Shown piece after piece: positions 16,181 to 20,827 of a stretch of DNA of 20,827 nt; within the stretch, counting starts at the first letter, position 1; the number at the start of each line of letters is the position of its first letter. The DNA is from Dictyocoela muelleri (taxonomy: Eukaryota; Microsporidia). The stretch spans positions 1 to 20,827 of the forward strand of contig SDVU01000103.1 of the NCBI GenBank assembly GCA_016256075.1. Direction: 5' to 3'. The notes below the pieces were generated by a model, which saw only the letters and a list, made by a program, of their open reading frames with translations, was not told the origin of the DNA and ran no database searches. Position numbers and translations under genes: made by a program.

Positions 16181-16690
16181 CGAAGTGTGTAAAAGAGATA
16201 TTATGAGTATGATATGCATATAGATTATTTTAGACTATCGAATGACACAAAATTATAAATGGTATTCAGATTAAATCAGAGATAATCACATAAAAATATA
16301 ATAGAGTAGTTATATAAGTTATTTACTGACAAGAAAAGCGGAATATCAAGCCTATCAATCGTAAAAAAGTGAATTTGCATTAAAAATCTGTATTAGGTCA
16401 GTATTTTTCATATGAACTGCAATAAATTTTAAATAATCCGTGGGGTCTTGTTCGGTATTATGCCCACAAAAAAATAAAAATATAAATGTGAGGATAATAC
16501 CGAACAAAAGTAAAATATTTTTTTAAAGAAAAATATCCATATGGTTAAAAATTTTTCATATTATCATGAATGTTTTAAAAGCGTTTTAGAATCTAAAAAT
16601 TTTTAATTGAGAATGTGATTATAAGCGTTGAAATTTTTTGTGATTTGTGTTGGAATATTTCTAAAATTACAATATTGTGGCAAACCTTTT
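16181..16690. other. AT-rich spacer containing a long hairpin
   Basis: No gene is visible. At 16448-16507 a hairpin has perfect 14-bp arms (TTGTTCGGTATTAT and its complement), which extend imperfectly by about seven more pairs through GCCCACA/TGTGAGG. It may be the end of an unidentified element. Confidence 0.6.
16448..16507. repeat. Long hairpin with TTGTTCGGTATTAT arms
   Basis: Arms 16448-16461 and 16494-16507 are exact complements. Including GCCCACA/TGTGAGG the stem is about 21 bp with two mismatches around an A-rich loop. Confidence 0.85.
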
Positions 16691-16872
16691 GTTCGCGTTT
16701 CGCCCCCAGAAAAATCTATTTTTTTAAAAAAAATTAATTTAAAAAAAACATTATTAAGTATGTTGAAAAACTTTTTAAAATAAATAAAAAAATCAATTTT
16801 TCAAATTAAAAATTTTCAATATAAATAAATTTAATTAATCGGTTTTTACTTTAATTAACGAACCAATATGCT

Positions 16873-17931
16873 TTAAAAAATCAACTCCGTAAATTCATAA
16901 TATTTATAAATGCGTATTGATAATGGATCAAGAAGCCTTGAATTCTCTACATGAGTTTTATTTTGAGGTTCATGTAATAATTTTATTATTTGAAACTCGA
17001 TTTTATGTTGTTCTTTTATTAATTCTTCGATTAAAATGTTTATACTTGGACGCTGAATTTTTAAATTAGAATTCAATGTTCGATGCCAACCTTCGATTGT
17101 ATTCGTCTTTATTTGAGACGTTGATTGATTCTTTCAAAATATGACCAAAATTAAAAGCTGAAAACCGTCTTTTTGTCATGAGAACTATTCAAATAAGTTT
17201 TTTTTAAACCAACGTCAAACTTGTAAAATTTCATAATAATGATCCGTTTTTTTTTCAATGTAAATTTCAAAATTTTTTATATTTTCATTTATAGAATCAG
17301 GTGGTAAATAAGAAAAGGCCATGATCATTTTAACATTCAATCTAAATTCAGAGGGTTCTTTATATAATTTGCTAAGCATATTAATGTTAACAAACCTATA
17401 TATATTTTGACAAAAATGAAAATGACAATCAATTATTCTAGTTTTCGTAAAAAATTTTGTAAATGCAATGAACGAAGCTTGTTCAAAATCGATTACTATT
17501 TGTTCTTGTTCATCAGAACATTTATTCTTCAAAACAAAGTTCCATTTTCATAAGCTTTTAGTGTCTTTTTTAATTAAAAAATAACAAATCGGTAATGATT
17601 TACTATTAAATATTTCTAAAATTGTGTATATTTGATAAAAATTACCAGGACAAGACCTAAATGTACCATCTGCAATCCATAATCGACATTTAGATAAATG
17701 AAAAATGTTTATATTTGTGCTAAAAATAATTATACTATTTTGAGAATTTATCCCGGAATCATATAAATAAAACATTTAGCCTTTACTTGTCATTTTTATC
17801 GTCTCTTAAATATCTGATATTTCCGTATTAACAATTATATTCCTACTCACTCTTGTTCTGCTAACACTTTTAATTAAAATTGAGTATTTGTTTGATGAAA
17901 TAATACCTTCAGTATTCATGCGTTTTATAAC
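16873..17931 (-). pseudogene. MULE-A transposase, C-terminal half
   Basis: The sequence resumes from the N-terminal half at 17931 with the phrase RMNTEGIISSNKYSILIKSV. After stops it gives FYLYDSGINSQNS, then LWIADGTFRSCP (first catalytic Asp, about 17660-17690), ICYFLIKKD, IVIDFEQASF (second Asp, near 17490), CHFHFCQNIYR (the C-x-H block, near 17410), and after further frame changes TNTIEGWHRTLNSNL (catalytic Glu, near 17075-17105). It ends at the stop at 16873. The catalytic residues are all present, but at least three frame breaks and the MULE-B insertion inactivate it. Confidence 0.8.
17853..17931 (-). repeat. 79-bp direct repeat, left copy, flanking MULE-B
   Basis: Repeated at 19569-19647 with 2 mismatches. 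On the - strand it encodes MULE-A transposase sequence (IKRMNTEGIIS.NKYSILIKS), so it is duplicated target DNA. Confidence 0.92.
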
Positions 17932-17938
17932 GGCTGCC

Positions 17939-17969
17939 CAGCGTTTTGTCATTTTATTTCGAAACGATG
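17939..17969. repeat. Left terminal hairpin of MULE-B, degraded
   Basis: CAGCGTTTTGTCA, TTTTA, then TTTCGAAACGATG. It matches the hairpin at 19531-19561 apart from several substitutions, and starts 7 bp inside the 79-bp repeat boundary. Confidence 0.75.
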
Positions 17970-17979
17970 AGTTTTCGTG

Positions 17980-19500
17980 ATTAAAAAATCGGAAAAAAGA
18001 AATTTATTAAACATAACAATACTTTCAATCGCTAAAATACAGAAATTAAAAATTTGAAATTTATAATAATTAAATGCAATAATTCCGTGAATATTATTTA
18101 TTTTTAAATTTCTTTCAATTTTAGCCCATTCCCACAGCTTTAAGAAAATTCAATAGTAAAATTCATCGAATTTAGAAACTATACTTTTAATTAAATCATT
18201 ATTTTGCTCATGAGGAGTATTATCACTAGAAATAGGAAAAAGTAACAATTTACTTAACCTATTTTCAACTATTTAATGCTGGTTTTTCAATTCAATTCCG
18301 ATTTCATATAAACTTGGATTTTTTTGAGAAATGTTTTTGTTTAATGACCTGTTCCAGCCTTTAAGTGCATTGTTGGTCTTTCTTAAATAATTTAAAACTC
18401 TATCATATACCAAACAAAAATCAACAGTAAAAATTATAGATTCAATATTTTTTTCAATTAAAGACTTTCTATATGTATTCTTAAAATAATTCCACAGAGG
18501 TAGATACAATTTCAATTCATCATAATTATTTATAAAAGCATCAAGTTTTGAAAGCTCTTTATAAATTTCTTTTGGGGGAACAAATGCTAGTGCAAGCATC
18601 ATTCTGAATGTTATTCATATTTTAACATTGGACAAATAAGCCTTATATAATTCAAATCGCTGTACAGATCGAAATAAAAGCTGAGAGAAATGAAAAAAAA
18701 CAGCCTTGTATTTTTGATTCAGTGAATATTTGTTTAATTTCTAGAAATGCTGCCATCTCAAAGTCGATTGTAATCATTTTTAGCGCTTCACTATTTATTT
18801 CCTTTTTTATAATTTTCAAGACATTTAAATATGACGTCTTACTTTTTTTCTTCAGGAACACAAAAACGAGAGGAACTTTTATAAATTTTACTTCCGGCAT
18901 TATTACATATAATTGCGAAAATTCTTTTGGACATGAGTAAAAAGTTCCATCGCAGTACAATATTTTTGAATTTTTAAGATGCATTGAGTTTGTTTTTGTC
19001 GTAAAAAATAATATTCTGTTAAAGTTGTTTATGCCCGTATCTATTTGCAAGATCCCTTCATTAGAATAAGTAAACTTTATTGATTCGGGTATGTCATCTT
19101 TCAAAATTTTAACGTTTTTACGCCCCCTTAATGCTGTTATTTTGTCTCGTAGTATATGAATTCCTGAAAGTTCATTTGCTATTAAGTGCGAACATACTTT
19201 TAATTCATAACATATTATGTCACTTGGGTTTTCTTTAGTTTTCAGAGCTCGCAAATACATATTATATCTTGAAAAATCAGCTTCGTTTTTATCATAATTA
19301 CGATGTTTGTCTTTATGATTTTTAATTGTCAATATTTTGTAACTATGGTCAGTTTTTATAGAACCTGTACACTTGCGATTTGTACACCTCCATTGCTTTA
19401 TTGATTCGGCAGTTTTATAGAGGTTGTAAGCATATCCTTGGTATAAAAGTTTTTCATTTCCTCTCTTTGTATTAACAATATAAAGTTCATTATGATTCAT
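17980..19500 (-). pseudogene. MULE-B transposase, frameshifted and missing the third catalytic acid
   Basis: The start is the ATG at 19500, 1 bp after a CCCCC run on the - strand. The first frame (19500-18652, 282 aa) has the FLYWCH finger (YAYNLY, WRC..RKC, H..KH), then ILYCDGTFYSCP with the first catalytic Asp and MITIDFEMAAF with the second. In a T-run near 18690 the frame slips: the expected CFFHFSQ is readable in the next frame. It continues as MMLALAFVPPKEIYKELSKLD at 18602-18273. Where the family has T-N-x-I-E-G-W, this copy reads TNNALKGWNRSL: Lys in place of the catalytic Glu. The last 300 bp (WEWAKIERNLKINNIHGI...) are also broken. It would be catalytically dead even without the frameshift. 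Confidence 0.82.
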
Positions 19501-19501
19501 A

Positions 19502-19506
19502 GGGGG
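19502..19506 (-). promoter_or_regulatory. CCCCC initiation motif of the MULE-B transposase
   Basis: On the - strand CCCCC lies one base before the ATG at 19500, as close as in the SBDS gene. Confidence 0.5.
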
Positions 19507-19530
19507 TATTGATTTTTTATGACAAAAAAC

Positions 19531-19561
19531 CAGCGTTTCGTCATAAAATGACGAAACGCTG
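19531..19561. repeat. Right terminal hairpin of MULE-B, perfect
   Basis: 13-bp arms are exact complements around TAAAA. The hairpin ends 7 bp before the 79-bp target repeat. Confidence 0.92.
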
Positions 19562-19568
19562 ATTAACG

Positions 19569-19647
19569 TTGTTCTGCTAACACTTTTAATTAAAATTGAG
19601 TATTTGTTTTATGAAATAATACCTTCAGTATTCATGCGTTTAATAAC
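19569..19647 (-). repeat. 79-bp direct repeat, right copy, flanking MULE-B
   Basis: Counterpart of 17853-17931. It joins seamlessly to the N-terminal half of the MULE-A gene. Confidence 0.92.
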
Positions 19648-19943
19648 AGTATCAACAATGCCTCTTGATGATTCTTTTGTTATAATTGACTGTTTTTTAA
19701 TTAAATTGTTTACATATAAACTTTCATTTTCTCCATAGTTTGGATGATGTATATGTGAATTATTTTCAATCATCATAAATTCAATGGTTTTTTCTAGGGA
19801 TCCCCTACAGCGTCTATTTCTACATCTCCAAACTATAAAATATTCGTTATTACGACGAATTTCATAATTATATTCTTGAGGTAAAATAATATTCCCATCT
19901 CCTTTGACGTAATTATTATTGGTAATTCATGGTTTTCTATTAG
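19569..19943 (-). pseudogene. MULE-A transposase, N-terminal half (FLYWCH finger)
   Basis: Reading the - strand: an ATG near 19930 sits one base out of frame with the main frame NYVKGDGNIILPQEYNYEIRR, NEYFIVWRCRNRRCRGSL, then HIHHPN. This is a FLYWCH-type zinc finger (W-C-C-H-H), the DNA-binding head found in front of MULE cores. It runs through NNLIKKQSIITKESSRG and IKRMNTEGIIS to the 79-bp repeat, where MULE-B interrupts. A CCC lies about 20 bp upstream of the ATG. The catalytic half is at 16873-17931. Confidence 0.75.
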
Positions 19944-20017
19944 AATAAGGGTATTAAAAAAAATGATTTTTTAATGCGAAATTGTTCATGTTTCGCCCAA
20001 CGGGGCAATACGCGAAT

Positions 20018-20322
20018 CAGCCAAGTGCGGTATAGCTGATTAATACTTGGTCTAATATGATATTTGAGCTGAAGAGACTCTCCTGTAGGGTTGAATGCGA
20101 CTAACATCTCGACAAAAAAGAGTAAAAAAAATCATTAAAAAGCCACTAATTACCTGTATCTAGCCGAGTAATTGATAAAGCGAAAATATATTATAGAGCT
20201 AGACTTCTGGGCGTGCTAAGAACCGAAGATTATTAAAACTTTAAGAACCAAAGGTCTAAAGACCATGGTAAGAGAAAACACTTTGGTTTGACAACTATTT
20301 ATGTCGTCAGCATGTAATATAA
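20018..20322 (+). mobile_element. SINE-like repeat, copy F, lacking the tRNA head
   Basis: It begins abruptly in the body at CCAAGTGCGGTATAGCTGAT and then aligns to copies B and D through ACTTGGTCTAATATG, ACCAAAGGTCTAAAGACCAT and GTCGTCAGCATGTAATATA. About 160 bp of head is absent. The break coincides with the right end of MULE-A. The head was therefore lost either through 5' truncation at insertion or through the MULE insertion with later deletion. Confidence 0.75.
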
Positions 20323-20624
20323 AGTAAAAATAAATTAAAAATAAAAATATTATAACAACTACTGTTGATGAATTTCTACGGGAATTAAGTTAAATTAACA
20401 ATAAAATAATAATTGGAAAATAGCAGCAAAATTCATTCCGATGTTAAGATATCGAAAAAAATTAAGGATTTTCTTTCATCTATTAAAAAGCCCGTCCTGA
20501 AAAACTATTGAATTTATATAAATTTTAATTAAAATTATAATAAAATAGGTTTAAGGAGAAAATCAACAGATATAATGTATTTTTTTATTAGAAATAAATT
20601 ATAATTAAACCTTAAATGCTTTTT
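20323..20624. other. AT-rich spacer, nothing recognised
   Basis: No gene, RNA or repeat that I can support. Confidence 0.5.
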
Positions 20625-20727
20625 TGCACATATTTATGTATATCTTTTCCAATTTATGCACATATTTACACATGAGTTTTTTTATGCACATATTTGTGCA
20701 TTAATTTTAATTTCATGCACAAATTTT
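20625..20727. repeat. Spaced TGCACATATTT repeats
   Basis: TGCACATATTT occurs at 20625, 20657 and 20685, with a variant TGCACAAATTTT at 20716. The spacing is 28-32 bp. ATGCACATATTTGTGCAT near 20684-20701 is itself an imperfect palindrome. These could be binding sites or a transposon end continuing beyond the window. Confidence 0.7.
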
Positions 20728-20777
20728 GGTTCTTACCCGGCCACCGACCCCCCTAAAAAACAGTAAAGTCTCATTCC

Positions 20778-20818
20778 TTTGAGCTTATGACATGATTCTT
20801 ATTTGAAATAAGCTCAAA
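20778..20818. repeat. 11-bp inverted repeat at the window edge
   Basis: TTTGAGCTTAT (20778-20788) and ATAAGCTCAAA (20808-20818) are exact complements with a 19-base loop. A GC-rich patch with a CCCCCC run lies about 25 bp upstream. It could be the edge of another element. Confidence 0.65.
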
Positions 20819-20827
20819 ATCACGAGA

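Larger units (their letters stand above)
17932..19568 (-). mobile_element. MULE-B: FLYWCH/MULE transposon with hairpin ends, inserted in MULE-A
   Basis: A 1637-bp insert between 79-bp direct repeats. The right end has a perfect hairpin (19531-19561, arms CAGCGTTTCGTCA and TGACGAAACGCTG, loop TAAAA). The left end has a decayed version (17939-17969, CAGCGTTTTGTCA with TTTCGAAACGATG). The transposase gene lies on the - strand. The orientation is the same as MULE-A, the element it interrupts. Confidence 0.85.
16690..20017 (-). mobile_element. MULE-A: FLYWCH/MULE transposon split by MULE-B
   Basis: The boundaries are approximate. Both ends carry GC-rich sequence that can be matched as inverted repeats. 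Left, TTCGCGTTTCGCCCCC is near 16694. Right, the complement of 19991-20015 reads TTCGCGTATTGCCCC and folds into TTCGCCC/GGGCAA. Without MULE-B and one copy of the 79-bp repeat the element would be about 1.6 kb, the size of MULE-1 and MULE-B. Its transposase runs on the - strand in two halves. The right end abuts the headless SINE copy F. No long flanking direct repeat was found for it. Confidence 0.6.

Noticed and set aside
18722-18940. 72-codon + strand ORF
   Set aside because: Antisense shadow of the MULE-B transposase.

Overview
The window looks like a large-genome, transposon-rich microsporidian (a Hamiltosporidium-like genome would fit, but I cannot fix the genus). The reasons are extreme AT richness, intron-free host genes starting 0-7 bp after a CCC-type initiation motif, a leucyl-tRNA synthetase whose editing domain has decayed into Asn/Asp/Lys-rich low complexity, a short SBDS protein, and abundant Merlin and FLYWCH/MULE DNA transposons. 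Only two intact host genes are visible, both on the + strand: cytosolic leucyl-tRNA synthetase (2376-6056) and the ribosome-maturation factor SBDS/Sdo1 (14318-14983).

Layout. 1-2375: three copies of a ~440-470 bp tRNA-headed SINE-like repeat (two of them head to head), then a short promoter region with an array of CCC motifs in front of LeuRS. 6057-6337: spacer with a GC-rich hairpin. 6338-11108: a composite Merlin locus with matching terminal inverted repeats and an 8-bp target duplication. Inside it lie two decayed Merlin transposase copies, a 538-bp MITE-like insert, a 297-bp near-perfect palindrome and a complete-length MULE on the - strand. 11109-13761: AT-rich spacer with a probable Merlin remnant, a foldback MITE, hairpins and one unexplained 48-codon ORF. 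13762-14227: a SINE whose head lies 90 bp upstream of SBDS. 14984-16690: another SINE, a 16-17 bp minisatellite and a long hairpin. About 16690-20017: a FLYWCH/MULE (MULE-A) split by a second MULE (MULE-B). 20018-20827: a SINE lacking its head, GCACATATTT repeats and an inverted repeat at the edge.

Most striking observation: three separate insertions (the MITE in Merlin copy 1, MULE-1 in Merlin copy 2, MULE-B in MULE-A) are each flanked by direct repeats of about 75, 86 and 79 bp. In each case the repeat is sequence of the interrupted element, so it behaves like an exceptionally long target-site duplication. MULEs normally give 8-11 bp. The two MULEs also end in GC-rich palindromic hairpins. 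This points to an unusual transposition mechanism.

The host genes share no pathway beyond translation (tRNA charging, 60S maturation). The rest of the window is nested mobile DNA, several of whose genes carry the same CCC start signal as the host genes.
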